From Rhizobiaceae bacterium (GTDB lineage: Bacteria; Pseudomonadota; Alphaproteobacteria; Rhizobiales; Rhizobiaceae), in assembly GCA_023953905.1 (NCBI GenBank), contig JAMLJA010000001.1, positions 248,001 through 312,000 on the forward strand: a stretch of 64,000 bases of DNA. The letters are read 5' to 3'. A model generated the notes under the pieces. It was not told where the DNA came from. It saw only the letters and a list, made by a program, of their open reading frames with translations, and searched no databases. The translations under genes and the position numbers were made by a program. This document shows positions 7,447-16,411 of this stretch, one piece after another. Positions within the stretch are counted from its first letter, which is position 1. The number at the start of each line of letters is the position of its first letter.

Positions 7447-9252
7447 ATGCTCGACAAAACCCCTAATGCGAAACTCGGCGATCTGCTGGAGAAATTTGGT
7501 GGCGCGCTTACTGCCGGCGATGTCGACGCCGCTGTCGGTTTCTTCGAGGAGGATTGCTACTGGCGAGATCTCCTCGTTTTCACATGGAATATGAAGACTC
7601 TCGAAGGTCCCGACGCGGTCCGCGAGATGCTCCAAAGCCAGTTGGCAAAGACGAACCCGACCGGCTGGAAACTCTACGAAAAGGAAGTCCCAACTGAAAA
7701 GGACGGCGTGCTTGAAGGCTGGTTCCTGTTCGAGACAGATGTTGCGCGCTGCCGCGGCCATATTCGCGCTCGCAATGGCCGCATCTGGACCATCCTGACG
7801 ACCATGGACGAATTGAAAGGCTTTGAGGAGCCTTCAGGTGTGCGTCGTCCCAATGGTCATCCCGAGCCAGAGCCGAAAGGCGGCCCGGCAATAAGCTGGA
7901 CGGAAAAGCGCGAGGCCGAGGAAAAGGAACTGGGCTACTCGCGCCAACCATATGTGGTCATCATCGGTGGCGGACAGGGCGCGCTGGCCCTCGGCGCGCG
8001 TCTGCGTCAACTCGATGTGCCGACGATCATTGTCGAAAAGAATCCAAAGCCGGGAGACAGCTGGCGGGTGCGCTACAAGTCGCTCTGCCTGCACGACCCC
8101 GTTTGGTATGACCATATGCCCTACATCCCCTTTCCACCGAACTGGCCGGTCTACTCGCCGAAGGACAAGCTCGGCGACTGGCTGGAGATGTACGCCAAGG
8201 TGATGGAGCTGAATTTTTGGGGTTCGACCGTCTGCAAGAGCGCCAAATATGATGACACGACCAAGGAATGGACTGTGGTCGTCGAGCGCGACGGCAAGGA
8301 AATGACGCTTCGCCCCAAGCAACTGGTCTTCGCCACAGGTCAGGCAAGCCGCGCCATCGTGCCAAATTTCCCGGGCAGTGATGTGTTCAAGGGAGAGCAG
8401 CAACACTCCTCACAGCACACTGGGCCAGACCCTTATGTCGACAAGAAAACCGTGGTGATCGGTTCCAATACGTCCGCTCATGACATCAGCAGCGCGTTGG
8501 CGGAGCTGGGTGCGGATGTGACGATGGTCCAACGTTCTCCGACCATGGTGGTCAACATCCATTCGCTCCACACGCACGCGACGGGTATCAACTACTCGGA
8601 ACAGGCTGTTGCCAGAGGCATCGACGTCGAGAGGGCGGACTATATCGGCGACACGATGCCCTACGCGCTGATGGGAGAGAACCACAAGCCGATCTACGAC
8701 ATGATCCGCGAGATGGACGCCGACTTTTACACCGCACTGGAAGGGGCCGGTTTCGTGCTCGACTGGGGCGATGACGAGACTGGCCTGCATATGAAGTACA
8801 TGCGCCGAGGCGCGGGATACTATATCGACATCGGCGCAAGCCAGATGATCATCGATGGCAAGATCAAGCATGCCTATGGCCAGGTCGATCACCTCACAGA
8901 GAACGCGGTGGTTCTGAAAGACGGCACCGAACTGCCGGCCGACCTGGTCGTCTACGCGACCGGCTTTGGCTCGATGAATGGCTGGGTGGCGGACATCGTG
9001 GACCAGGAGACCGCAGACAAGGTCGGAAAGGTCTGGGGCTTGGGCTCCGGCACCAAAAACGATCCAGGCCCGTGGGAAGGCGAACCGCGCAACATGTGGA
9101 AGCCGACCCAGCAGGAAGCTTTGTGGTTCCATGGTGGAAACCTTGCTCAATCGCGGCGCAACTCCTTGTTTCTTGCGCTGCAGTTGAAGGCCCGGCTGGA
9201 AGGCATCCCCACTCCGGTCTACGGACTTCAGGAGGTCTATCACAAGGCGTGA
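7447..9252 (+). CDS. NTF2/SnoaL-like domain fused to flavin-containing monooxygenase
   Basis: 601 residues from ATG 7447, with GGGAGG seven bases upstream. Residues 1-150 look like an NTF2/SnoaL-type alpha-beta cone (ALTAGDVDAAVGFFEEDCYWRD). From 169 on there is a class B flavoprotein monooxygenase: FAD site IIGGGQGAL (172-180), FATGQASRAIVP before a BVMO/FMO-like FKGEQQHSSQH, NADP site VIGSNTSAHD (337-346) and a C-terminal YATGFGSM. Such enzymes use NADPH and oxygen to oxygenate N, S or carbonyl groups. The substrate is unknown; the fused domain may gate or extend the active site. A longer frame opens at 7288 without a good ribosome site. Confidence 0.9.
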   Translation: MLDKTPNAKLGDLLEKFGGALTAGDVDAAVGFFEEDCYWRDLLVFTWNMKTLEGPDAVREMLQSQLAKTNPTGWKLYEKEVPTEKDGVLEGWFLFETDVARCRGHIRARNGRIWTILTTMDELKGFEEPSGVRRPNGHPEPEPKGGPAISWTEKREAEEKELGYSRQPYVVIIGGGQGALALGARLRQLDVPTIIVEKNPKPGDSWRVRYKSLCLHDPVWYDHMPYIPFPPNWPVYSPKDKLGDWLEMYAKVMELNFWGSTVCKSAKYDDTTKEWTVVVERDGKEMTLRPKQLVFATGQASRAIVPNFPGSDVFKGEQQHSSQHTGPDPYVDKKTVVIGSNTSAHDISSALAELGADVTMVQRSPTMVVNIHSLHTHATGINYSEQAVARGIDVERADYIGDTMPYALMGENHKPIYDMIREMDADFYTALEGAGFVLDWGDDETGLHMKYMRRGAGYYIDIGASQMIIDGKIKHAYGQVDHLTENAVVLKDGTELPADLVVYATGFGSMNGWVADIVDQETADKVGKVWGLGSGTKNDPGPWEGEPRNMWKPTQQEALWFHGGNLAQSRRNSLFLALQLKARLEGIPTPVYGLQEVYHKA

Positions 9253-9269
9253 AGCCCTGCTCTTTGCTC

Positions 9270-9293
9270 GTCGCGGGCGCAAATGCCCGCGAC
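9270..9293 (+). terminator. Hairpin after the monooxygenase gene
   Basis: Perfect nine-base stem GTCGCGGGC / GCCCGCGAC with loop GCAAAT, 17 bases after the stop at 9252. The tail (TCCCTT) is only weakly T-rich, so termination is likely but not certain. Confidence 0.6.
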
Positions 9294-9381
9294 TCCCTTA
9301 AGCCTAGCTCAACCATACGCCTCTACGTCGCCTTAACCGCGCTCGGCTAACATGCTCCGACAGTATTGAAGCGGAGACGGC

Positions 9382-11226
9382 ATGTATTCCGAACGAAGCT
9401 TTGGCGACGTCGTCTCGCAGGAACGGCGCGGCATCGATCAACCCAATCATCGCGTTCTGGGCCACGTGGTCCAGTGCGACGGTGCACGCGCCGTGATCAG
9501 CGCAACGATCGATCCGTCTGCATCGGAGGAAGGCAACGCCAACAACTATTGGACCGTCGGCAAGATGATCTCGATCAACCTTGTCGATGCCCGCACCGTT
9601 GGCATCGTCTACGACATACGGAAGCCGGACCGTCTTTGGGAAGGCAGCACACAGCATTCGATCGAGGTCTCCGTCGAACTGGTTGGTGAGGTCCGGGACA
9701 ACCCGGAAACGGGAGCACCCGTGTTCGACCGCGGCATCACGACTTACCCTTGCGTCGGCGCAGTCTCGCACCGCATTCGCGCACGTGATCTTGCGGCGAT
9801 CTACGATCTTGGCGGGCGCAAGGGCGTCACCATCGGCAATCTTGCGCAGGACGAGGCCATCTCGGCCAATATCGCGATCGACGACACTTTGAGCCGCCAC
9901 TTCGCGGTCGTTGGCACCACGGGCGTCGGCAAATCGACTGCAGTCTCGTTGCTCGTTCGCAAGGCAGTCGAGGCGCGGCCAGACCTGCGAATTCTGATTT
10001 TAGACCCTCACAACGAGTTTGCCGCCGCGCTGCCCGAACTTGCGATCCGCATCGACACCAATACGCTCGACCTTCCCTTCTGGATGTTTCGCCTCGAGGA
10101 ATTTGCGGAAGTTCTTTTCCGCGGTCGTGATATCGAGTCTGAGGAGGTCGACCTCCTGCGCGATTTCATCCCGCAGGCCAAGCACCTGTTTCGCAACCCG
10201 AGCGGGGGCAGCTATATCCGGCGAACGTCCGATGCCCTGACCGCCGACACCCCGGTGCCTTACCGCATCGCCGACCTGCTCAAGTTCATCGACGAACGGA
10301 TGGGGCAGTTGGACTCGAAGGACGAGAGACCGGCGCTGAAATCGCTGCGCGGACGAATCGAGGCCGTGATCAACGATCCCAGCTATCGCTTCATGTTCAG
10401 TTCGCGAATGATCGACGACAACATCCATCGGGCGATCGGGCACATTTTCCGTGTCCCTCACGAAGGAAAGCCGATTACGTGTTTCGAAATGGCAGGATTG
10501 CCTTCGGAGGTCGTCAACGCCGTCTGCTCCGTATTGGCACGCCTGGCATTTGATCTTGCACTCTGGAGCGACGGCAAGCTGAAGCTCCTTCTTTTGTGCG
10601 AGGAGGCGCATCGATACCTGCCTTCGGATCCCCGGCTCGGCTTTGCCCCGACCCGCCACGCATTGGCACGCATCGCCAAGGAAGGCCGAAAATACGGCTG
10701 CTTCCTCGGTGTTGTTACCCAGCGTCCGGGAGAACTTGACCCGACGATCCTCTCGCAGTGTTCGACTGTTTTCACCATGCGTCTGGCAAACGACGTCGAT
10801 CAGTCGATCATTCGGTCAGCCATTTCCGATTCTTCGGCGTCGACTCTGTCGTTCCTGTCCTCGATGGGCCAACGCGAGGCGATCGTCTTCGGTGAAGGCG
10901 TCGCCACCACCATGCGGATGAAATTCGAGCGTCTCGAACTGGCGCGCATTCCCGGCAGGGCAAAGGCGCTGGCTGGCAACGAGCATGGCGCGGATGAAGA
11001 TGATGTGGATCTCGCCGGGATCGTTGCTCGCCTGCGCAATGTTCAAAAGACGCAAATGACTCAGGCACCTCTCTCGGGCGTCAGCGTCAGTCCTGTCAAA
11101 CAGGCGGGTGAGCCGGATTTTCGACGTCCTGCCGCCGTCCATCAGGCCACGCTCGACATCGAGTCGAACTTTGGCTTCACTTCCAACAGTGCAAGCCGAT
11201 TTGGCAATCGTACGCGTCAAGACTGA
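9382..11226 (+). CDS. HerA-type ATPase (DUF87, FtsK-HerA family), orphan
   Basis: 614 residues. The N-terminal HAS-barrel-like region (HRVLGHVVQCDGARAVIS) precedes a P-loop core with Walker A VGTTGVGKSTAV (177-188), ILILDPHNEFAA and Walker B KLLLLCEEAHRYLP. The motif VVTQRPGELDPTILSQCSTVF matches the HerA/VirB4-like sensor region. HerA proteins are hexameric DNA translocases that in archaea work with the nuclease NurA in end resection. No NurA-like gene is next to it: the neighbours are a monooxygenase and a diguanylate cyclase. The role in this organism is therefore open. Confidence 0.88.
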   Translation: MYSERSFGDVVSQERRGIDQPNHRVLGHVVQCDGARAVISATIDPSASEEGNANNYWTVGKMISINLVDARTVGIVYDIRKPDRLWEGSTQHSIEVSVELVGEVRDNPETGAPVFDRGITTYPCVGAVSHRIRARDLAAIYDLGGRKGVTIGNLAQDEAISANIAIDDTLSRHFAVVGTTGVGKSTAVSLLVRKAVEARPDLRILILDPHNEFAAALPELAIRIDTNTLDLPFWMFRLEEFAEVLFRGRDIESEEVDLLRDFIPQAKHLFRNPSGGSYIRRTSDALTADTPVPYRIADLLKFIDERMGQLDSKDERPALKSLRGRIEAVINDPSYRFMFSSRMIDDNIHRAIGHIFRVPHEGKPITCFEMAGLPSEVVNAVCSVLARLAFDLALWSDGKLKLLLLCEEAHRYLPSDPRLGFAPTRHALARIAKEGRKYGCFLGVVTQRPGELDPTILSQCSTVFTMRLANDVDQSIIRSAISDSSASTLSFLSSMGQREAIVFGEGVATTMRMKFERLELARIPGRAKALAGNEHGADEDDVDLAGIVARLRNVQKTQMTQAPLSGVSVSPVKQAGEPDFRRPAAVHQATLDIESNFGFTSNSASRFGNRTRQD

Positions 11227-11244
11227 CGGCGGACAGAGGTTAGG

Positions 11245-12036
11245 TCAGGAACACACCCGGTTTCGACCCAGCCGCTTCGCTTCGTAGAGCATGCCGTCAG
11301 CCCGTGCGAAGAACTTGTCCGCAGTCTCATTCCGGTCCCAGACGGCGAGTCCCACGCTCGTCGTGATCTTGAGCCCGGCATTGTCCGACATGATCGCGAG
11401 ACCCGCTATGCCCCGCCGAATCCGTTCAGCGAGCTTGATCAGCAGTTCGCGATCCATATTTGGCGCGACCACGGCAAACTCTTCGCCGCCGAGCCGTGCG
11501 ACTACATCGTGGTAGCGCGTCAAGTCCTTCAGACATTTGGCGACTGCCTTGAGCACTTCGTCACCGATATGATGACCATGCGTGTCGTTGATCTGCTTGA
11601 AATGATCCAGGTCCAGGATCATCAGCCCGACCGGTTTCTCGATACGCCCGAACTCCTCCAGATATTCCTGCAGGGCATCGTCGAAATAGCGCCGGTTCTG
11701 AATTCCGGTCAGCGCATCGGTCAGCGCGGCCTGCTCCAGCGTCTGCGAACGTGCACTCAACGAAGCCGTCATCTGCCGAAGTTTGCCGTGTTCGGAGACC
11801 TGCTTGCGGATCAGTGGATAGATGAAGAACATTCCGAAAAAGACACCGGTCACCAGAAGCACGCCGGTCGCAAAAAGCAACTTTCGCAGATACTGGAAGC
11901 TGGCATCAAGCAGTGCCGGGCTGAGTCCCTGAATACCGGAGCCTACCACGTGATAGGCATGAAGGGTCACCGCCCCCGCAGCCAGCGTGACGCCCATGAA
12001 CACAAAGAACGCGGACTCCGATTTTTGGAAGCGCAT
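11245..12036 (-). CDS. Membrane GGDEF diguanylate cyclase
   Basis: 263 residues. Two hydrophobic segments (about 10-30 and 53-75) flank a short outer loop, then a short coiled linker leads into a GGDEF domain (about 105-262). The active-site signature GGEEF is intact (183-187), with the Mg ligand region LDLDHFKQIND (141-151). The inhibitory I-site R-x-x-D (Arg174-Asp177) stands five residues upstream, so the protein is probably an active, product-inhibited cyclic-di-GMP synthase. The small outer loop gives no clue to a signal. It is convergent with the HerA-like gene, 18 bases apart. Confidence 0.92.
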   Translation of the reverse strand: MRFQKSESAFFVFMGVTLAAGAVTLHAYHVVGSGIQGLSPALLDASFQYLRKLLFATGVLLVTGVFFGMFFIYPLIRKQVSEHGKLRQMTASLSARSQTLEQAALTDALTGIQNRRYFDDALQEYLEEFGRIEKPVGLMILDLDHFKQINDTHGHHIGDEVLKAVAKCLKDLTRYHDVVARLGGEEFAVVAPNMDRELLIKLAERIRRGIAGLAIMSDNAGLKITTSVGLAVWDRNETADKFFARADGMLYEAKRLGRNRVCS

Positions 12037-12160
12037 ATCCTGCCGACCAGATACAGCGATAGGTGTTTTGACACGCGCTGCTTTACGTTAGGTTAGCGCC
12101 ACAGTTAAGATTGCATCAGTCGCGATGCTATGATGGGCGCAATCGAAGCCTGCACGGTAC

Positions 12161-13042
12161 CTAGGCCGCGTTGCCCACTCGCTTCCACCGGTTTCCAAGC
12201 TGGTGCCGAAACCATGTCGCCTGCCGCTTGGCATATTGACGCGTGGCGATCTTTGCCCGCTCCAACGCGGAGTCAATCGTCGCCACGCCGCTGATCACCT
12301 CGCCAAATTCGCGCACACCGATCGCCTTCATTGCAGGCTGCGCTTCGCCGATCCCCAGGGCGAGAAAAGCCTCTACTTCCGGAATTGCGCCTTCTTCCAC
12401 CATACGGTCAAGGCGACGATCGATACGCGGGACAAGCAACTCGCGGGGAACCTCGATAACCCCTGCCCTGGCGCTCGACATGTCCACGAGCGGCTCGCCG
12501 CGCATCGCCTGCCATTCGAGTATCGAGCGACCCGACGCGTCCAGAACCTCAAGCGCACGGACAATCCGCTGGCTGTCGGTGTTTCGGATCCGCATGGCTG
12601 CCACAGGGTCACGCCGCAAGAGAATGGCGTGCAGCTTGGCAACCCCGTCTTCGAGAAGGTGATAGCGCCAGCGGTCGCGCACCGATTGAGGGATCTCGGG
12701 CATCTCAGACAAGCCCTCCGTAAGCGCCCGAAAATAGAGACCCGTTCCGCCGACAAATATGGGGCGCCTGCCTTCGATGCGATCTTCATCGAACAACGCC
12801 ATCACCTCGCGCAGCCATATGCCCGTGGAATAGTCTTCTGCTGGATCGACATGACCATAGAGATGATGCGGTACGGAGCGCTCTTCCTGTTCCGATGGCC
12901 GGGCCGTCAGAAGGCGCAGCCCCGCATAGACCTGCATGGAATCGGCGTTGATGATGGCGCCATTGAGTTTGGCCGCGAGATCGAGTGCCATGGCCGACTT
13001 GCCGCTGGCGGTCGGTCCAGCTATCAGGACCGCGTTCTTCAC
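12161..13042 (-). CDS. miaA: tRNA dimethylallyltransferase
   Basis: 293 residues. The P-loop AGPTASGKSAMALDLA starts near the N-terminus, followed by INADSMQVYAGL, FVGGTGLYFRALTEG and the C-terminal KIATRQYAKRQATWFRHQ, all conserved in MiaA. It adds the dimethylallyl group to A37 of tRNAs reading UNN codons. I prefer GTG at 13042, which gives the usual start KNAVLIAGPT and has AGGAG ten bases upstream. An ATG at 13075 would add eleven residues and overlap the serB start by two bases. It is divergent from serB. Confidence 0.95.
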   Translation of the reverse strand: MKNAVLIAGPTASGKSAMALDLAAKLNGAIINADSMQVYAGLRLLTARPSEQEERSVPHHLYGHVDPAEDYSTGIWLREVMALFDEDRIEGRRPIFVGGTGLYFRALTEGLSEMPEIPQSVRDRWRYHLLEDGVAKLHAILLRRDPVAAMRIRNTDSQRIVRALEVLDASGRSILEWQAMRGEPLVDMSSARAGVIEVPRELLVPRIDRRLDRMVEEGAIPEVEAFLALGIGEAQPAMKAIGVREFGEVISGVATIDSALERAKIATRQYAKRQATWFRHQLGNRWKRVGNAA

Positions 13043-13073
13043 CCTTCCCGCTCTCCTGGCCGGTCCGGTTTCC

Positions 13074-13961
13074 ATGTCGCTTGTCGCCACTCTTGTTTCC
13101 GCTCCCAAAGATCGCGCTCTGACACCTGCGCTTGCGGATATGGCGTCAAAGGCTGTTGGCGCAAGTGCACCTGATTGGTTGGCCACCTCAATAGCATGCG
13201 ATCTGTCACTCCCGGCCGATGCCGACATCGTCGCTGTTGAGGCCGCGTTGCGCAACGTTCTCAAGGACCTTCCCATCGACGTCGCGGTCCAACCGGCCCA
13301 GACGCGCAGGAAAAACATACTGATCGCAGACATGGATTCCACCATGATCGATCAGGAGTGCATCGACGAGTTGGCAGACGAAGTGGGCCTGCGCGACCAC
13401 GTCGCGGAAATCACGCGCCGCTCCATGAATGGCGAGATCCCGTTTGAGACCGCACTTCGCGAGCGCGTGGCCTTGCTCAAGGGGCTGGACACATCTGTCG
13501 TCAATCTGATCGTCGAAAATCGACTTACGCTGGCTGACGGCGGCAAGGCCCTTATCGCGACCATGCGCGCCAACGGTGCATGGACCGCATTGGTGTCGGG
13601 CGGCTTTGACCTTTTCACCAGCAAAATAGGCGACAAGCTAGGTTTCGACGAGCACCGCGCCAACGTGCTGATAGAACAGCAAGGAAAACTGGCGGGACTG
13701 GTCGCTGAGCCTATTCTGGGCCGCGAGGCGAAGGCAGAAGCGCTGCACGAAATTTCTTCCAGGCTCGGTCTGACGCCACAAGACGCCATTGCTGTGGGCG
13801 ATGGCGCCAACGATCTCGACATGATCAGACTGGCTGGCACCGGTGTCGCGCTGCACGCCAAACCGATGGTCGCCGCGCAAGCGCGTATCCGCGTTGACCA
13901 TTCCGACTTGACGGCGCTCTTGTATATCCAAGGCTATCGCCAGGCGGACATCATCGCGTGA
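13074..13961 (+). CDS. serB: Phosphoserine phosphatase
   Basis: 295 residues. An N-terminal ACT-like region (about 1-75) precedes a HAD hydrolase domain with ILIADMDSTMIDQ (the D-x-D-S-T nucleophile motif), LVSGGFDLFT (motif II) and VGDGANDLDMI (motif IV). It makes the final step of serine synthesis: phosphoserine to serine plus phosphate. No strong Shine-Dalgarno sequence precedes the ATG at 13074, which lies inside the divergent miaA 5' region. Its stop overlaps the GTG start of the following acetyltransferase (GTGA), suggesting translational coupling. Confidence 0.95.
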   Translation: MSLVATLVSAPKDRALTPALADMASKAVGASAPDWLATSIACDLSLPADADIVAVEAALRNVLKDLPIDVAVQPAQTRRKNILIADMDSTMIDQECIDELADEVGLRDHVAEITRRSMNGEIPFETALRERVALLKGLDTSVVNLIVENRLTLADGGKALIATMRANGAWTALVSGGFDLFTSKIGDKLGFDEHRANVLIEQQGKLAGLVAEPILGREAKAEALHEISSRLGLTPQDAIAVGDGANDLDMIRLAGTGVALHAKPMVAAQARIRVDHSDLTALLYIQGYRQADIIA

Positions 13962-14530
13962 AGCCGATCCGAACCGAGAGACTATTGCTGCGCAATTGGG
14001 AAGAGCGTGATCGCGACCTATCTCATCAGATCAATTCCGACGAGCGCGTCATGGAATATTTCCCGTTCCGACGCAGCAGACAAGAGTCGGACGCATTCAT
14101 GGCCCGGATGCAGTCGGAAATCGCAGAACACGGCTACGGCTTCGCTGTCGCCGAGCTTGCCTCTTCGGACCAGCCGATTGGCTTCGTCGGCATCAGAAAT
14201 GTCGAGCCACCGCCTGGGTTGCCGGCGCCAAGCATTGAGATCGGTTGGCGATTGGCGCCTGAGTTCTGGGGCAAGGGATACGTCTCCGAGGCCGCGCAGG
14301 CATGGCTTGCCTTTGCGTTCAACGACCTGCACGTTTCGGAAGTGATCTCGTTTACCGTCTGGAACAACGAGCGCTCTCTGGCCGTCATGCGGCGCCTTGG
14401 AATGCAGGCGGATCCTGCCCACGACTTCGACCATCCGGCGGTGCCAGACACGCATCCGCACCTGAAGCGGCACAGTCTTTATCGCTTGTCTCGCGAAAGC
14501 TGGAAGAAGGCCCACGTCACACAGGCGTAG
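13958..14530 (+). CDS. RimJ/RimL-type GNAT acetyltransferase
   Basis: 190 residues starting with GTG, overlapping the serB stop by four bases. The N-terminus IRTERLLLRNWEERD and the central IEIGWRLAPEFWGKGYVSEAAQAW are typical of the GNAT_3 (RimJ/RimL) subgroup, ending with FTVWNNERSLAVMRRLGM. These enzymes acetylate protein N-termini or small amines; the target here is unknown. Overlap with serB suggests a two-gene operon, but no functional link to serine synthesis is evident. Confidence 0.9.
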   Translation: MKPIRTERLLLRNWEERDRDLSHQINSDERVMEYFPFRRSRQESDAFMARMQSEIAEHGYGFAVAELASSDQPIGFVGIRNVEPPPGLPAPSIEIGWRLAPEFWGKGYVSEAAQAWLAFAFNDLHVSEVISFTVWNNERSLAVMRRLGMQADPAHDFDHPAVPDTHPHLKRHSLYRLSRESWKKAHVTQA

Positions 14531-14582
14531 GCACCCACTTTCATGCAGGCACGCGGACAACGCGTCCCTACATGTGTCCGGG

Positions 14583-16088
14583 TCAGTCCATGCGGACGGT
14601 GACAAACCGAAGTTCACCACTCTTGGAGGCAAGCATCAGCAGGGCGTTCTTGCGACCCTGATCCTTGAGTTTCTGGATCCGGTCGAGCACATCCTTGGGT
14701 GTGGACACTGATTCCTGCGCGATCTCGGTGATCACTTCGCCAGCCACAATGCCCCGTTCGGCCGCGGCGGAACCGGGCGAAACCTCGCTGACCAGCACCC
14801 CTGAAACATCCGCAGCAATGCCGAAACTCTTGCGGCTTTCTTCGGACAGTTCGGCAATGGTCATGCCAAGGATGCTGGCGCTGGCAACCTGTGACTGCTC
14901 ACCGTCGCCACTGCCCTGCGTTTCCTCGGTCTGAGCGAGCTTCTCGCCATCCTCGAGACGACCGAGCGTAACCTTGACAGTCTGCTCCACACCCTTGCGC
15001 ACAATCACCACATCGACCGCCTTGCCCACCGGGCTTTCGGCGACGACACGCGGCAGATCGCGCATCTCCTTCACTTCCTTGCCGTCGAATTTCAGAATGA
15101 CGTCACCGGGCTGGATCGTCCCGTCGTCGACGGGTCCGCCCTTGATGATGCCCGCAACCAGCGCGCCGTTCGCATTTTTCATGCCGAGGCTCTCGGCAAT
15201 ATCGTCCGTCACCGGCTGGATCCGAACGCCAAGCCATCCGCGCCTCGTCTCGCCGAACTCGGCCAGTTGCTGGACAACCCCCGCGGCAAGCGCCGAAGGA
15301 ATGGAGAAACCGATACCGATTGAACCACCCGACGGCGAGATAATAGCGGTGTTGATGCCGACGACCTCCCCGTCCATGTTGAACAGAGGCCCGCCCGAAT
15401 TGCCCCGATTGATCGCCGCGTCCGTCTGGATGTAGTCGTCATAGGGCCCGGAATTGATGTCGCGATTGCGTGCCGAAACAATGCCAAGCGTCACGGTACC
15501 ACCAAGGCCGAACGGGTTTCCGATCGCCATCACCCAGTCGCCGATCCTGAGCTTGCCGGATTCGCCGAACTTGACCGCCGTCAGCGTCTTGAGCTTCGGA
15601 TCGACCTTCAGCACGGCGATATCCGTCTTTGTGTCGGTACCCACGAGTTCGGCCTTGAGTGTCGAACCGTCGGAGAAATTGATCTCGATCTCGTCGGCAT
15701 CGGCAATCACGTGATTGTTGGTGACCACGATTCCCTTTTCGGCGTCGATGACGAAACCCGAACCCAGTGACTGGACCTTGCGGTCGCCGCCACCGCCGCC
15801 CTCGCCACGCTTGTCCTTGAAGAACTCATCAAAGAAATCCTGGAAGGGCGACCCTTCCGGAAGCTGCGGCATGGGAACCGCGTCCGGCGTTTCCGAGCCC
15901 TTGACGTTCTGTGTCGTGGAAATATTCACGACCGCCCCGAGGAGACCCTCGGCAAGATCAGCGACCGAGTCCGGACCTCTGGCCGCCGCAGGCGCCACAA
16001 ACGCGGGCATCGCCGCGGTCGCTATCATCCCGGCTGCGGTCACGCTGACCAGCACCTTGCGCGTGGCAGCCAGAATTTTCGAGGTCAT
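14583..16088 (-). CDS. degP: DegP/HtrA-type periplasmic serine protease
   Basis: 501 residues with a signal peptide (cleavage after about residue 37, PAAARG). The trypsin-like domain has the full triad His126 (TNNHVIAD), Asp156 (KTDIAVLK) and Ser231 (RGNSGGPL), then two PDZ domains (about 275-370 and 400-495). A Gly-rich stretch at 96-101 lies in the LA-loop region. The protein degrades or refolds damaged envelope proteins. It is the last gene of hflK-hflC-DUF2065-degP, all on the minus strand, a cluster joining membrane and periplasmic quality control; a 127-base gap before it may hold an extra promoter. Confidence 0.95.
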   Translation of the reverse strand: MTSKILAATRKVLVSVTAAGMIATAAMPAFVAPAAARGPDSVADLAEGLLGAVVNISTTQNVKGSETPDAVPMPQLPEGSPFQDFFDEFFKDKRGEGGGGGDRKVQSLGSGFVIDAEKGIVVTNNHVIADADEIEINFSDGSTLKAELVGTDTKTDIAVLKVDPKLKTLTAVKFGESGKLRIGDWVMAIGNPFGLGGTVTLGIVSARNRDINSGPYDDYIQTDAAINRGNSGGPLFNMDGEVVGINTAIISPSGGSIGIGFSIPSALAAGVVQQLAEFGETRRGWLGVRIQPVTDDIAESLGMKNANGALVAGIIKGGPVDDGTIQPGDVILKFDGKEVKEMRDLPRVVAESPVGKAVDVVIVRKGVEQTVKVTLGRLEDGEKLAQTEETQGSGDGEQSQVASASILGMTIAELSEESRKSFGIAADVSGVLVSEVSPGSAAAERGIVAGEVITEIAQESVSTPKDVLDRIQKLKDQGRKNALLMLASKSGELRFVTVRMD

Positions 16089-16215
16089 TGGCGAAGCTCC
16101 ATGGCGTGTGTCAGTGCATATTCGATGGTCGAAAATGGCGACCGTCGATAGTCTTCTCGACGCAAATTAGGGCGCGTTTGCGACTTGAGCGCGGAGGTCG
16201 ACACAAATATCCGTG

Positions 16216-16401
16216 TTACCCGCGTACCAGCCATACCACTCCCACACCCGCGGCAATCACGATAAGTCCGACAGTCCGCAACGTCTGCTCCGGCATTCCA
16301 ACAACGTCGGCCGCGAGCCGCTTGGCAAGTCGAGGGAACCCGCCATAGACGAGCCCCTCGAAAACCATCACCAGGCCCAGCGCCGCCCAAAAATCACTCA
16401 C
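16216..16401 (-). CDS. DUF2065 family small membrane protein
   Basis: 61 residues from GTG at 16401, ten bases after the hflC stop. Sequence pattern: SDFWAALGLVMVFEGLVYGG, then a short basic loop, then LRTVGLIVIAAGVGVVWLV, i.e. two transmembrane helices. This matches the DUF2065 (YjeT-like) family, which is commonly encoded between hflC and degP in alphaproteobacteria. Function unknown; the fixed position suggests a part in FtsH/HflKC or DegP quality control. The open frame continues upstream through hflC, but only this part resembles the family. Confidence 0.85.
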   Translation of the reverse strand: MSDFWAALGLVMVFEGLVYGGFPRLAKRLAADVVGMPEQTLRTVGLIVIAAGVGVVWLVRG

Positions 16402-16411
16402 GTGAATGACT

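Noticed and set aside
12090..12120. Possible CtrA site (TTAG ... TTAA) upstream of the GGDEF gene
   Set aside because: The half sites are eight, not seven, bases apart and one deviates from TTAA.
14531..14582. Short hairpin ACGCG-N5-CGCGT between the GNAT and degP genes as a terminator
   Set aside because: A five-base stem without a T tract is too weak to call.
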